DNA from: Deltaproteobacteria bacterium
Lineage (GTDB): Bacteria; Myxococcota_A; UBA796; SXON01
NCBI GenBank assembly: GCA_014191855.1
Contig: BJHF01000015.1
Location: forward strand, 16,281 to 80,280
Length of the DNA: 64,000 bases
Direction of reading: 5' to 3'
The notes below the pieces were generated by a model, which ran no database searches, was not told where the DNA came from, and saw only the letters and a list, made by a program, of their open reading frames with translations. Position 1 is the first letter of the stretch. Each line of letters starts with the position of its first letter. The position numbers were made by a program, and so were the translations under genes. Positions 48,444 through 57,595 of the stretch are shown one piece after another.

Positions 48444-51355
48444 TCGCCAGGGTGAAGGGCTGGTTTGCCCGCATCCCGGGGGATGTGAGGATCCTGGTCG
48501 TCGGCTTGCTGTTGATCGCCCCGCTGAAGTGGCTGCAGACGGACAACTTGCGGTGGATGAGCGTGGACGGCGGGTACTACACGGAGGTGGCGCGGCATGT
48601 CCGCGATGGGCTCGGGCTCACCACGAACGTTTCGCTCGACAACTTCGGCTACGAGTCTTTCCCGCACCCGACCTCGGTGTACCCGCTGTGGCCGATGTTG
48701 CTCGGACTGATCGGCAAGCTCGTCGAGCTGAACGAGGCGGCCCACTGGGTGCCGGCCATCCTGTACTTCGTGGCGGTGATCGGAGCGTTTCTGTTTGGAA
48801 GGCGCCTGCATCCCGAGTCGATCCTCCGGGACTCGGGCCTCCCCGTGCATGGCGGGCACGTTGCGGCGGTCCTGCTCGGCTTCAATCGCCAGTTCGTGGT
48901 GTACACCTCGCTCCCCTACACCGAGGGGCTGAGCTGGGCGCTCCTGTTCTTCTTCTTCTGGCGTTTGACGAAGAAGAGCGCGGTCACCTCCGTGGGGTGG
49001 GGCGTGGAGATGGGCGTTTGGCTGAGCCTGCTGTGCTTCGCGCGTTCGCAGTTCGTCGTGATCCCGATGGCCGTCGGCGGGGCGCTGGCGCTGCGCACGG
49101 TGGCGGGCCCCGATCGCGCGCGGTGGCTGCGCACCGGCGCGATCGCGTTCGTGATCCTCGGCGTTTCGCTCGCGCTCTGGCTGGCCCACCTGCGCACTTT
49201 TCTCGTGGACGCGGGGCCGCTCTCCTACCTGCGCTTCGACCAGAACCGCGCCTCCACCCTGCTCAGCGACTTCGACGTGATCGTAGAGGATCAGGGGGTG
49301 CTCGACGCGCTCACGGATCGGCTCTCCGGCTTCGGCACGGCCTACAGCGTGGATTCATCCCGGTCGTGGCATGCGAGCTTTGGCGCGGCGAATTGGGCGC
49401 TACCCGTGGCGGCGGTGGTGGCGTTGTTCTCCATTCGTCGTCCGGGCGCCGGCTGGTGGCGCCAGCCGCTGGTCTTTGTGCGCGCGGAGAACGGCGTGCT
49501 GCGGATGGCGGCGTTGTTGTTCGCGATCGGCGGGATGGCGTCCATCCAGCTCGCGCACAAGCACTTCAACGGCGAGTGGTACTTCTACCGGCGCCAGGGG
49601 ATGATCGCGATCTTCGCGTTCCTCCTCCCCTTGTTGTGGTTGTTTCGGCGTCGCGGGCTGCCGTCCCTGCTCGCTGGCGGGCTTTTGTCCACCACGTTGG
49701 CGATGGGCACCTACGAGATGATCCACCAGGTGGTGCACGCGCAGAATGAGGCGAAGGGCGCCGACAAATACGCGAGCATCGTGGGGTGGCTCAAGCACAA
49801 CAGCTCGAAGAAGGCGCCGATCACGGTTGCCTTCGAAGAGGGCACGCTTCAGCGAATCGCGTGGAGAACGGGGAACGTTGGGTACCACTGGCTCGCGGCC
49901 ACCTCGCCGTACAGCGACGTGCGGGCGATGTTCGACAAGCTGGGCGCGGACTACCTGATCTTTTCCGGGTCACGACGTTGGGCGATCTACAAGGCGGGTG
50001 GCGGGCGGATCGAGGCGGACTTTGAGCGCCTTGCCGAGCGCCCGAGCGGCTTCACCATCCTCAAGCCCCGGTCGAGCCCGCTGCCGCCGCCGGTGAGCCG
50101 GAAGGTGTTGTTGATCGGAGTGGATGGGGCATCGTGGAAGGTGATGGGGCCGATGATCGCGCGCGGCGAGCTGCCCACGTTCCGCAAGTTGTGGACGGAG
50201 GGCGCGTCGCAGACGGAGTTCAACACGATCGAGTCGACCTCGTCCCCGGTCGTGTGGACTACGGTCGCGACGGGCCGGCGTCCGAAGGATCACGGCGTGA
50301 CGGAGTACACCGAGGAAGTGGCCGGCGTGGGCAAGGTGCCGGTAACGAGCAACTCCCGCAAGGTGCCCGCCATCTGGAACGTTGCTTCAGCGGCGGGGAA
50401 AAGCGTGGGGGTCGTGAACTGGTGGGCGAGCTGGCCGGCCGAGACGGTGAACGGGTACGTCGTGAGCGATCACGCCAACCCGGCCGCCGCGGGGTGGATG
50501 GACGGGAAGTATTGGAGCGCCGATCCGGCCGCGCTGGCGGCGATGCAGGAGGACACCTGGCCGAAGGCGCTCGCGGAGAGCCTACGGAGCCAGTGGATCG
50601 ACCCGAAGCTGTTTCCGAAGGACGACTTCCTCGCGCGCTCAGGTCTCTCGGCCGCGCAGTGGGGGGTGGTGGAGCAGACACCCTACAACGAGCGCACCGC
50701 GTACTCCTGGCTCAAGACGTTCTACACGCTCGACGAGCCGCATGTCCGTATCGCGATCGACAAGCTCAAGAACGATCCCAAGGATGTAACGATGGTTTAC
50801 CTCCGCGGGCCTGACCCGATCCAGCACTATGGCTGGGATCTGGTGGAGCCTTCCGCCTACGGCACGCCGCCCGCTGAGCTCGAGCGCGACCGCGGGATCG
50901 TGGAGGGCGTGTACCGGTTCACCGACACGTTCGTGGGGGAGCTGATCGCCGCCGCGGGGCCCGATACGACGATCATCGTGCACTCCGACCACGGCGCGGA
51001 GCCGTGCCTGGACGCGATCCCGGCGAAGTCCACGGCGCGTCCGGGTTGCCACACCCGGGCCGCCAAGGGCGTGTTCTTCATGGTCGGCCCTGGGATCTCG
51101 CCCGGGATGCACCTGCGCGGCGCGAGCCCGATGGACGTGATGCCGACCATGGCCTGGCTTGCCGGCTTGCCGATCTCCAACGAGCTGCCCGGCCGCGTGC
51201 TCAGCGAGGCCTTCGACTGGGACTACGCTGGGCGCTTCGGCCGTACGGACGTGGAGAGCTACGGGGAGCGCGAGAAGGTTGAGGCCCCGACCACGGCTTC
51301 GCCGGCCGATGCGCAGATGCTGGAGCAGCTTCGGGGCCTCGGATACATCCAGTAG
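48440..51355 (+). CDS. Fusion of GT-C-like membrane domain and alkaline-phosphatase-superfamily phosphodiesterase
   Basis: A 971-residue two-part protein. Residues about 1-430 form a polytopic membrane domain with roughly ten helices (RILVVGLLLIAPLKWL at the start, DGGYYTEVARHVRDGLG loop), like GT-C/ArnT-type transferases. From about 555 a type I phosphodiesterase/nucleotide pyrophosphatase domain begins: VLLIGVDGASWKVMGPMI (metal), SPVVWTTVATGRRPKDHGV (catalytic Thr/Ser), VYLRGPDPIQHYGWD and HSDHGAEPC (metal). The fusion suggests transfer and phosphate release or phosphoethanolamine-type chemistry on a lipid-linked glycan. GTG 48440 overlaps the methyltransferase stop. The family with this exact order is not one I recognise. 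Confidence 0.8.
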   Translation: MIARVKGWFARIPGDVRILVVGLLLIAPLKWLQTDNLRWMSVDGGYYTEVARHVRDGLGLTTNVSLDNFGYESFPHPTSVYPLWPMLLGLIGKLVELNEAAHWVPAILYFVAVIGAFLFGRRLHPESILRDSGLPVHGGHVAAVLLGFNRQFVVYTSLPYTEGLSWALLFFFFWRLTKKSAVTSVGWGVEMGVWLSLLCFARSQFVVIPMAVGGALALRTVAGPDRARWLRTGAIAFVILGVSLALWLAHLRTFLVDAGPLSYLRFDQNRASTLLSDFDVIVEDQGVLDALTDRLSGFGTAYSVDSSRSWHASFGAANWALPVAAVVALFSIRRPGAGWWRQPLVFVRAENGVLRMAALLFAIGGMASIQLAHKHFNGEWYFYRRQGMIAIFAFLLPLLWLFRRRGLPSLLAGGLLSTTLAMGTYEMIHQVVHAQNEAKGADKYASIVGWLKHNSSKKAPITVAFEEGTLQRIAWRTGNVGYHWLAATSPYSDVRAMFDKLGADYLIFSGSRRWAIYKAGGGRIEADFERLAERPSGFTILKPRSSPLPPPVSRKVLLIGVDGASWKVMGPMIARGELPTFRKLWTEGASQTEFNTIESTSSPVVWTTVATGRRPKDHGVTEYTEEVAGVGKVPVTSNSRKVPAIWNVASAAGKSVGVVNWWASWPAETVNGYVVSDHANPAAAGWMDGKYWSADPAALAAMQEDTWPKALAESLRSQWIDPKLFPKDDFLARSGLSAAQWGVVEQTPYNERTAYSWLKTFYTLDEPHVRIAIDKLKNDPKDVTMVYLRGPDPIQHYGWDLVEPSAYGTPPAELERDRGIVEGVYRFTDTFVGELIAAAGPDTTIIVHSDHGAEPCLDAIPAKSTARPGCHTRAAKGVFFMVGPGISPGMHLRGASPMDVMPTMAWLAGLPISNELPGRVLSEAFDWDYAGRFGRTDVESYGEREKVEAPTTASPADAQMLEQLRGLGYIQ

Positions 51356-51358
51356 TTG

Positions 51359-52960
51359 CTACCAACGTAAGCGCGCTGCCGCCGAGAGCATCGTGACCGT
51401 GCCGCCGCCCAGGTTGTCGGCCATGAATGCGTGCCCGCCCTGGATGAGCAGCGCGGGGCGGTAGAATTCCTTGGGGCCCAGGCCGATATCTCCGACCTTC
51501 ACGGCCCAGTCGACCTCCGTGCCCAGATCGTAGCCGCTGGTCGCGACGCCCAGGTGATTTGTCGGGTTCCCTCCCGCGCGGTAGGTCGCGAACGCCTGTT
51601 GCGGCGGGTTGGTGCTCCACGCCATCGTCAGGCCGACCTTGAGGTTCAACCACGGGATAGGCGTGATGGCGACGACGGGCTGAACGAACGCCGCGTGTCT
51701 GAACGCGCCCTCGGCCACGAGCGCTTCCGCACCGTTCGGGGCGCTCCCGCTGTGCTCGGGGTCGGTGAGCTGGGCGTAGGTCGCCGCGTCCACCGCGCCC
51801 TGCACCTCGTCGAACATGACCATGCCAACGTCGAAGTCGCGGTCGAACGCGAAGTCTTCGGCATAGCCGTCGTCGGGGTCGGTGTCGCCGCTCGCCCAGC
51901 CGCCCCGGATCGCAACCCGCAGCGCCAACGGCACGTGCTGGGCCTCCACCAGGCCGGTGAGCCCGGCCGACTGCACGTCGAGCCCGTCACGGGAATTGTA
52001 GCTCTGCGCGCGGGACGTCCTGCCGAAGATACTCGCCGCTTCGCCCGCAATCCGTAGCTTCGCCCGGCTCAACTGAAACGGCACATCGCCGTAGAGGTCG
52101 AGCACGCCCACCTGCGAGTGCCGCTCGCGGTCGATCTCCATTTGATTTCGGTAAACGCCGTATACGCCGCCGCGCGCCGCATCCGGCGTGCCGTAGACCA
52201 CGCTCGCCAACGCCTGCCACGCCTCCTCCCCGCCTTCGCCGAGCGGATCCCAGTCGGCGCTCTCGTCCTCAATCACCCGGTCTCCCGCCACGGCGAGGAA
52301 CAGGGGCATGGTCTGGCTGAGCTTGGTCGCGACTCGCAGCCTGATCACCCGATCACCGAAGTCGGAGCGACCAAACTCGGGGTCGTGGCTGCCGTCGTTC
52401 GCGAGCATGCCGAGGCCCCAGTGGCTCGTTACGACGCCGCCCTCGAGCGCCACCGGGCCCAGGCGCCCGCCGAGGGAGAAGTGCCGGAGCGTCGAGGAGC
52501 CGGGGCCGAATGGGTCGAGCGACTCCCGGTGTCGGGCATCTTCGGTGCCGCGAATGTCCCACGCGTCCCCGGCGAGCTGCCCGTCGAGAAAGTCGCCACC
52601 GATGTGCGCTTCCACGCCCTTGAACGCGAACTTCATGCCGAAGCGAATGCGGGAGTCGAGCACCGCGCCCTGCCCGAGGGTTGCCCCTTCGGGGTCCACG
52701 ACCAGATCGCCGGGAGGGAGGCTGCCTACCGCGCGAACCTCGCCCTCATGCGTGACCGTCAGCGCCTTCGGCTTCGGGGCGGGGTTGACGCTCGGGCCGG
52801 GGAGGAGAGGCGCTTCAGCAGCTTCAGCGGGTGCCGGAGCCGGCGCCGGCCCTGCGGGCGGCTGGGGGGCTGGAGGCGCTTCTGTGGCCGGAGGCACCTG
52901 CGTTTCCACCGATGGGGCCGGATCTTCGGCGAGCGCGAGCTGCGCGAGGAGCAGGATCAT
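51359..52960 (-). CDS. Outer-membrane beta-barrel protein
   Basis: A 533-residue protein with a signal peptide (MILLLAQLALAED), a Pro/Ala-rich periplasmic linker to about residue 60, and a barrel domain with many alternating strands (IRFGMKFAFKGVEAHIGGDF, RHFSLGGRLGPVALEGGVV, HVPLALRVAIRGGWASGDTD, WLNLKVGLTMAWSTNP, TMLSAAARLRW at the end). The C terminus ends in an aromatic residue (Trp), as barrel proteins do. It is coupled to the upstream hydrolase lipoprotein (ATGA, 52957-52960). It may be a porin or export channel; no substrate is identifiable. Confidence 0.8.
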   Translation of the reverse strand: MILLLAQLALAEDPAPSVETQVPPATEAPPAPQPPAGPAPAPAPAEAAEAPLLPGPSVNPAPKPKALTVTHEGEVRAVGSLPPGDLVVDPEGATLGQGAVLDSRIRFGMKFAFKGVEAHIGGDFLDGQLAGDAWDIRGTEDARHRESLDPFGPGSSTLRHFSLGGRLGPVALEGGVVTSHWGLGMLANDGSHDPEFGRSDFGDRVIRLRVATKLSQTMPLFLAVAGDRVIEDESADWDPLGEGGEEAWQALASVVYGTPDAARGGVYGVYRNQMEIDRERHSQVGVLDLYGDVPFQLSRAKLRIAGEAASIFGRTSRAQSYNSRDGLDVQSAGLTGLVEAQHVPLALRVAIRGGWASGDTDPDDGYAEDFAFDRDFDVGMVMFDEVQGAVDAATYAQLTDPEHSGSAPNGAEALVAEGAFRHAAFVQPVVAITPIPWLNLKVGLTMAWSTNPPQQAFATYRAGGNPTNHLGVATSGYDLGTEVDWAVKVGDIGLGPKEFYRPALLIQGGHAFMADNLGGGTVTMLSAAARLRW

Positions 52961-55900
52961 GGCGTCCCCGCGGTATCGGCAGTGTCGGCCGTGTCGGCGG
53001 AGTCCCCGGTGTCTCCGGTGTCTCCGGTGTCTCCCGTGTCTCCGGTATCGTCGCCTCCTTCAAGCTGCGGAATCCACGCACACGACGCATCCTCCAAGCA
53101 GGGGTCGTCCGTCACGCTCTGCCCGTCGTTCACGAAGTACGTGGCGATCTGCATACACATGAACGTGGACATGTCGAAGGCTTCGTCGGGCTCAGGGAGC
53201 GCGAAGCCGTGCTGACCGCGAGGGTTTACGTAGGGGAGGCGCATCGCGGACGTGCCGCTGTCTGTCGCCATGGTGACGCGCAGCGGAGGGGAGTCCGAGG
53301 GGGCCTGGTAGGCGTCGGTCCCGTTGTCGAGATCGTCGGCGTCGAACAAGCAGGATCCGCCGTCGGCGCAGGTGTAGGGACCCCACTCCTCCAGGCCAGA
53401 GACCACCCCCCGGTCAATCAGGTAGCGATCCACAGTCATGTCGTAGCGCTCATCCGTCGTCGAGTCGTCGAGCCATCCGGCGCCTCGCGCGAGCGCGATC
53501 TCGGCGTTCACCGATACGATACTGTCACCCGGCGTCGGGACCAACAGCATGTTGCGCGGTTTGCCGTTGAACGGCATCTCCGTGAGCTGGCGGCTGTAGG
53601 CGATCGGATCGCCGCCTTCCAGCACGGCGCCGAAGATGAACGCGGTCCGGCGAAGCTCCGGCGTGCCGCGGATCTTCCCGAGCCCCTCGGCCGCAGCGAC
53701 GAGCGGCGTCGCCGCGCCGTAGGTTGCACCCTGGAACGGCACTTCGGCCGACCACTCGTCCACCACTGCCACTTCGGCTCCCGCCGCATCGTAGAACGTG
53801 AGCTTCAGCCGGTCGCCGGCGGCAGTGTTGTCCGGGAACAAGTAGCGATCGCCCTCGTGGGCGCCCGTCTCCGGGATTCCCGCCAGCGCCTTCTTCTCCC
53901 AGGCGCTCGCTGCATCCGCCGGAATGCCCAGTCGGAATCGCCCATCCGTCGGCACGAAGCCCTCGCGGACCTCGCCGTTGTCGAGGTTCTCGATCTTCAC
54001 GCGTCCACCCGCCGGGAAGCTCGGTAGCGTCGCGACCGGAAGCTCCTCCATCTCGGTGACGGAGTTGACGATCTGCACGATCTGCAGCGAACCGTCGTCC
54101 TGAGGATAACCGACAAACAACGGGGACATCAGCCGCCCGTGCATCGCCTCCACCGCGCCGCCGATCTCCGTCCGAACCGCCACGTCCAGCAGCCCGCCGC
54201 CCGCGACAATGGGCGACCACGCCGTCACCTCGTCGATCACCGCGGCAGCTACCGCGGTGTTGATGCCGCCGAGCGAGCCGCCGATCACGTTGTAGTCCAC
54301 GTTCTTCCCACCGAGATCGGGAGTGCCGTCGCCATCCCAATCGCATGTCATTCGTGACGAACCGTCCGGGAGCGTCATGGTGCCGGTGCCGCAGGCGCGG
54401 AGGCTGTCGATGAACTGGGCGTGATCCAGCGCCGCCTGGCGAACCATGTCACGGGTGTGGAAGGCGTCCGCCGTCCATTGATCCCCGCCCGAGTCTCCGA
54501 CGCCGTCGTTGTCGAGGTCGCGGTAGCGGCTGTCCTTGAGGTGCTCGTAGAACGGGAGCAGGTTTTTGGTGCCGAGCACCGCCATGATCAGCGCTTCCTG
54601 GTCGGCGTCTACCGTGGGGCCGTGGCCGGGGTAGTCGAAGGCGCAGGTGGCGAAGCCCATCCGGTTGAACGCCCAAGCGAAGCCGAGGAAGTCGAAGCGG
54701 CTCGAGCCGTAGCCGTGTCCGAAGGACACCACCGGTGCTGGCTGCGGCACGTCTTTCGGGATGACACACGTGAAGATGACGCGCTCGGCCCGAGCGCTGT
54801 AGGTGCCCATGAACGCATCGACCTGCCAGACGTCGTCGCTGTCGTCGGCTGCGGGCCAGGCCGTCGGAGTTCCGCCCGGGTCGGCCATAAGATTCGCGGT
54901 GTTGAACGCCCCACCCACGACGTGGGTCGCGAAGGCGCCGTAGTTCGCGATGAGCGCATCGGCGCCCGCCCCGTCGAACAAGCCCAGATCGACCAGGGTT
55001 TCGAGCAGCGTGCTCACCGGCAGCGTTTCGGCGGGTACACCCGGGATGGAGTGCATCGTCGCGGCTTCGTTCACCCCTTCCGGAACATCCTTGTCCAAGG
55101 CGGATAAGCTGCCTTCGCCGAGCAGGCCCTCGCGGGCCGCGCGGAGATCCCCCGTCACGTCGCCCGTGGTGAAGGTCCACGCGAAGGCCACGTCGTCGAC
55201 GCTGAGTCCGAGCGCGGGTAGGGAATCGCTGAGCGGGCGCAGCGCCGCGGTCTGGCGCAGGTGGTTGACGAACTTCCACGGCGAGCGGACCGGTTCGCCA
55301 TCCACGCCGACGAGGCGATTGGTGAGCACAACCGCGTAGGTCGTCTCCTCGCGGAGCGGACGAACGACCCGAAATAGCAGGGTATTGGTCTCTTTTTCGT
55401 AGAAGGTCAGCAAGTCGGCGCGGGGATCGCCACCCTCCGGGTACACGTTCGGGTGGTCGAGCACGCCGTCGTTGTCGGTGTCCTCGCCCCAGTCCAGCAC
55501 GCCGTTTCCGTTTGCATCCTCTTCCGACGTCTCGAACACGAGCGTCGGCGACGCCGAGCGGCTGTCATTGGGAAAATAGCGGTTTGGATTCGGTACATCG
55601 TAGGGGAAGCGCCCCTCGCCAAAGTCGAGGGCAACCGCGTGCCCGAAGTCGGGAGAGTCGGGATCCACGTCGATGAGCAGCACCGCGTCGTCCGTGAACG
55701 CCTCGGTGCCCCGCTTGGCGTCGTCGCGGTGGCGGGCGACAATGTTGTCCAGGTCCAGCGGCGCGTCGAAAGCCACGGCCAAGGGGGCGTACACGCCGAA
55801 CCCACTGAGGGTGTTCAGGTTCGCGCGGGCGTCCCGCTCCATCTGGGTGGCGGCGGCCGTGGGGATGTTCACCCGCAGGCCGGTGGGGCTCGTCGGGTCG

Positions 55901-56043
55901 GTTCGCGTCGCCAGATCGTTGGGAAACGGGAGCTCTGGCAAGGGTTTTGCATCCCAGTCGAACACGACTTCGGGGCCATTCCCGGCGGGGGTTGCGCGGA
56001 GACCTTCGGGGTACGGGGCGCAGGCGGCAAGCAGGAGCAGCAT
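52957..56043 (-). CDS. Giant alpha/beta-hydrolase lipoprotein with C-terminal Asp-Thr-Gly repeat
   Basis: A 1028-residue lipoprotein (MLLLLAAC, lipid Cys8). The first 300 residues are a beta-rich domain (TYAVVLTNRLVGVDGEPVRS). Residues about 400-720 are an alpha/beta-hydrolase: VVSFGHGYGSSRFDFLG, FDYPGHGPTVDADQ and the nucleophile elbow NVIGGSLGGINTAVAA. The C-terminal part ends in a low-complexity tail of Asp-Thr-Gly and Asp-Thr-Ala units after about residue 1000. This is probably an extracellular esterase or lipase-like enzyme; the other members of the acidic-linker group carry the repeat at the N terminus. The barrel gene follows in the same operon (ATGA overlap). Confidence 0.8.
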   Translation of the reverse strand: MLLLLAACAPYPEGLRATPAGNGPEVVFDWDAKPLPELPFPNDLATRTDPTSPTGLRVNIPTAAATQMERDARANLNTLSGFGVYAPLAVAFDAPLDLDNIVARHRDDAKRGTEAFTDDAVLLIDVDPDSPDFGHAVALDFGEGRFPYDVPNPNRYFPNDSRSASPTLVFETSEEDANGNGVLDWGEDTDNDGVLDHPNVYPEGGDPRADLLTFYEKETNTLLFRVVRPLREETTYAVVLTNRLVGVDGEPVRSPWKFVNHLRQTAALRPLSDSLPALGLSVDDVAFAWTFTTGDVTGDLRAAREGLLGEGSLSALDKDVPEGVNEAATMHSIPGVPAETLPVSTLLETLVDLGLFDGAGADALIANYGAFATHVVGGAFNTANLMADPGGTPTAWPAADDSDDVWQVDAFMGTYSARAERVIFTCVIPKDVPQPAPVVSFGHGYGSSRFDFLGFAWAFNRMGFATCAFDYPGHGPTVDADQEALIMAVLGTKNLLPFYEHLKDSRYRDLDNDGVGDSGGDQWTADAFHTRDMVRQAALDHAQFIDSLRACGTGTMTLPDGSSRMTCDWDGDGTPDLGGKNVDYNVIGGSLGGINTAVAAAVIDEVTAWSPIVAGGGLLDVAVRTEIGGAVEAMHGRLMSPLFVGYPQDDGSLQIVQIVNSVTEMEELPVATLPSFPAGGRVKIENLDNGEVREGFVPTDGRFRLGIPADAASAWEKKALAGIPETGAHEGDRYLFPDNTAAGDRLKLTFYDAAGAEVAVVDEWSAEVPFQGATYGAATPLVAAAEGLGKIRGTPELRRTAFIFGAVLEGGDPIAYSRQLTEMPFNGKPRNMLLVPTPGDSIVSVNAEIALARGAGWLDDSTTDERYDMTVDRYLIDRGVVSGLEEWGPYTCADGGSCLFDADDLDNGTDAYQAPSDSPPLRVTMATDSGTSAMRLPYVNPRGQHGFALPEPDEAFDMSTFMCMQIATYFVNDGQSVTDDPCLEDASCAWIPQLEGGDDTGDTGDTGDTGDTGDSADTADTADTAGTP
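52966..53052 (-). repeat. 9-bp tandem coding repeat (Asp-Thr-Gly/Ala tail)
   Basis: The 3' end of the giant lipoprotein gene contains about nine 9-bp units; on the plus strand four successive copies near 53008-53043 read (with one substitution) GGTGTCTCC. They encode the acidic Asp-Thr-Gly tail. Such repeats can expand or contract by slippage; the same linker composition occurs in other lipoproteins in the window. Confidence 0.7.
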
Positions 56044-56069
56044 GGCCGCCGGCTATCTTGCTCCGGGCG

Positions 56070-57116
56070 CTACCGCTTGCGCCGGATCGCGGCGATGAAC
56101 GCCACCGCAGCGAGCGCCAGCGGGGCCTCTCCGGCGGCGGCGTCGCACGCGCAGCCGGTGGCCGTGGACTCGTCCTCGTCAGCCGCCGTGTCGTCGTCGG
56201 CCGTCGCCGCGGAAGGTGGCGGGATAATACCAGGAACATCGCACCATACGCGCGAGCCATCCTCGCACCGCTGGGTCATCTCGTTGTCGATCCACTCCAG
56301 GTAGTGATCCACCCGGGTGTCCACTCCGCCCTTCTTCTCGCAATCCGTAGCGTCGTAGGCGTGGCTGGTGATGCCGATCTGCCGCAGCGTTTCGGCCGAA
56401 TCCGTTTCGACGTCCATGAACGTCGGGCCTCCGGAGTCGCCGTGGCACTTCCGCCCGTCTTCCTTGGTCACCCCGACTTGAAATTCAGGTTCGCCAATCT
56501 CGCCGATCACCGTGGTGGCCATCTGCTTGATTGCGTAGGTGCCCTCTTCCGGTTGGCTCCACGCGTCGGTCTGCTGCTGAAGGCCCCACCCCACGATCTG
56601 GATCTCGGTGCCTTCTTCAAGCTGGTCCGCCTCGTCGGCGGTCACGAGTACGGCCGGCGTGACATCCAGCACCGCCTCCTCGAGGAACACAATCCCGATA
56701 TCGAAGTTCTCGGCGATCCCGTACCCGAGCCCGTAGGCGTTCCACTTCTGGTGGAAGTCCCACTCCGTTGCCATCACCGCGTCGTCCGGGAAGGTGGTGA
56801 TCATGCGCGAGCCGTCCCACTTCGAGAGGTCGGCCTGTCGCGACCAGCCGTACTCCTGGTCGGAAATTCCTTCGGTGCCCTGGGATAGGATCACGGGGTC
56901 GAGGCAGTGTGCGGCCACGATCACCACGTCCGGCGCGATGAGAGTGGACGAGCAGTCGAGCGTCGTGATCGTATACTTGCCCTGGCTGCCGAGGTCATAC
57001 CGGGCTGACATGATCAAGCCCCCGGTCATCGGATAGTCCGCTTCGGACGCATCCTCTCCATTGATGATCGGCGGCGGCGCCGCAGCGAAGGCAGCGGCCA
57101 CGAGTACGAGGAGCAT
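56070..57116 (-). CDS. Secreted trypsin-like (S1) serine protease with MYXO-CTERM-type tail
   Basis: A 348-residue chymotrypsin-family protease. Signal peptide MLLVLVAAAFAAA, then the activation-type start IINGEDASEADYPM. The catalytic triad is His70 (VIVAAHC), Asp139 (NFDIGIVFL) and Ser228 (CHGDSGGPTF). The C terminus has an acidic linker (TADDDTAADEDE), a Cys-containing motif (TGCACDAAAGE) and a hydrophobic helix followed by RRKR, which fits the MYXO-CTERM sorting signal: anchoring and probable processing at the cell surface. It is 26 bp downstream, in transcription order upstream, of the giant lipoprotein gene. Substrate unknown. Confidence 0.9.
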   Translation of the reverse strand: MLLVLVAAAFAAAPPPIINGEDASEADYPMTGGLIMSARYDLGSQGKYTITTLDCSSTLIAPDVVIVAAHCLDPVILSQGTEGISDQEYGWSRQADLSKWDGSRMITTFPDDAVMATEWDFHQKWNAYGLGYGIAENFDIGIVFLEEAVLDVTPAVLVTADEADQLEEGTEIQIVGWGLQQQTDAWSQPEEGTYAIKQMATTVIGEIGEPEFQVGVTKEDGRKCHGDSGGPTFMDVETDSAETLRQIGITSHAYDATDCEKKGGVDTRVDHYLEWIDNEMTQRCEDGSRVWCDVPGIIPPPSAATADDDTAADEDESTATGCACDAAAGEAPLALAAVAFIAAIRRKR

Positions 57117-57183
57117 CGGCGGTCCGGGAGGCCGCGCACGTTAGCCCAGAAACACCGACGTGGCCTGCCAGATCGTGCGTGCG

Positions 57184-57594
57184 TCAGCTTCGGTTCGCGA
57201 TCCAGGCGGTGCCGTCGGCGTAGGTTTCCCGCTTCCACACCGGCACCCGCGCCTTGAGCTCCTCGATGGCGTAGCGGCTCGCTTCGTAGGCTTCCACGCG
57301 ATGCGCGGCGCCCACGCAGATCACGACGCTCGGCTCGCCGATGGCCACCGTGCCCGTGCGGTGAACCATGGCCACGCGGGCGGCCGGCCACCGTTCGAGG
57401 ATCTCTGCCTCGATTTTGCCCATCTCCGCGAGCGCCATCGGCTCATAGGCCTCGTAGTAGAGGTGGTCTACCGACTTGCCCTGGTGGTGGTTCCGGGCCA
57501 CTCCCGAAAAGGTGAGGATCGCGCCATGCTCCGGCGACTCCACCTTCGCCTCGATGGCTCTCGGCTCGATGGGCTCCGAAGTGATGCCCACCAT
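57184..57594 (-). CDS. moaE: Molybdopterin synthase catalytic subunit MoaE
   Basis: A 136-residue MoaE. Conserved residues are ILTFSGVARNHHQGKSVDHL, YYEAYEPMALAEM, AMVHRTGTVAIGEPSVVICV and the active-site lysines in VPVWKRETYADGTAWI. MoaE and MoaD form molybdopterin synthase, which inserts two sulfurs into precursor Z to make molybdopterin for molybdenum enzymes. The start lies 1 nt after the moaD stop. Length is normal (about 140-150). No molybdoenzyme gene is in the window; ActB is not expected to need the cofactor. Confidence 0.93.
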   Translation of the reverse strand: MVGITSEPIEPRAIEAKVESPEHGAILTFSGVARNHHQGKSVDHLYYEAYEPMALAEMGKIEAEILERWPAARVAMVHRTGTVAIGEPSVVICVGAAHRVEAYEASRYAIEELKARVPVWKRETYADGTAWIANRS

Positions 57595-57595
57595 C

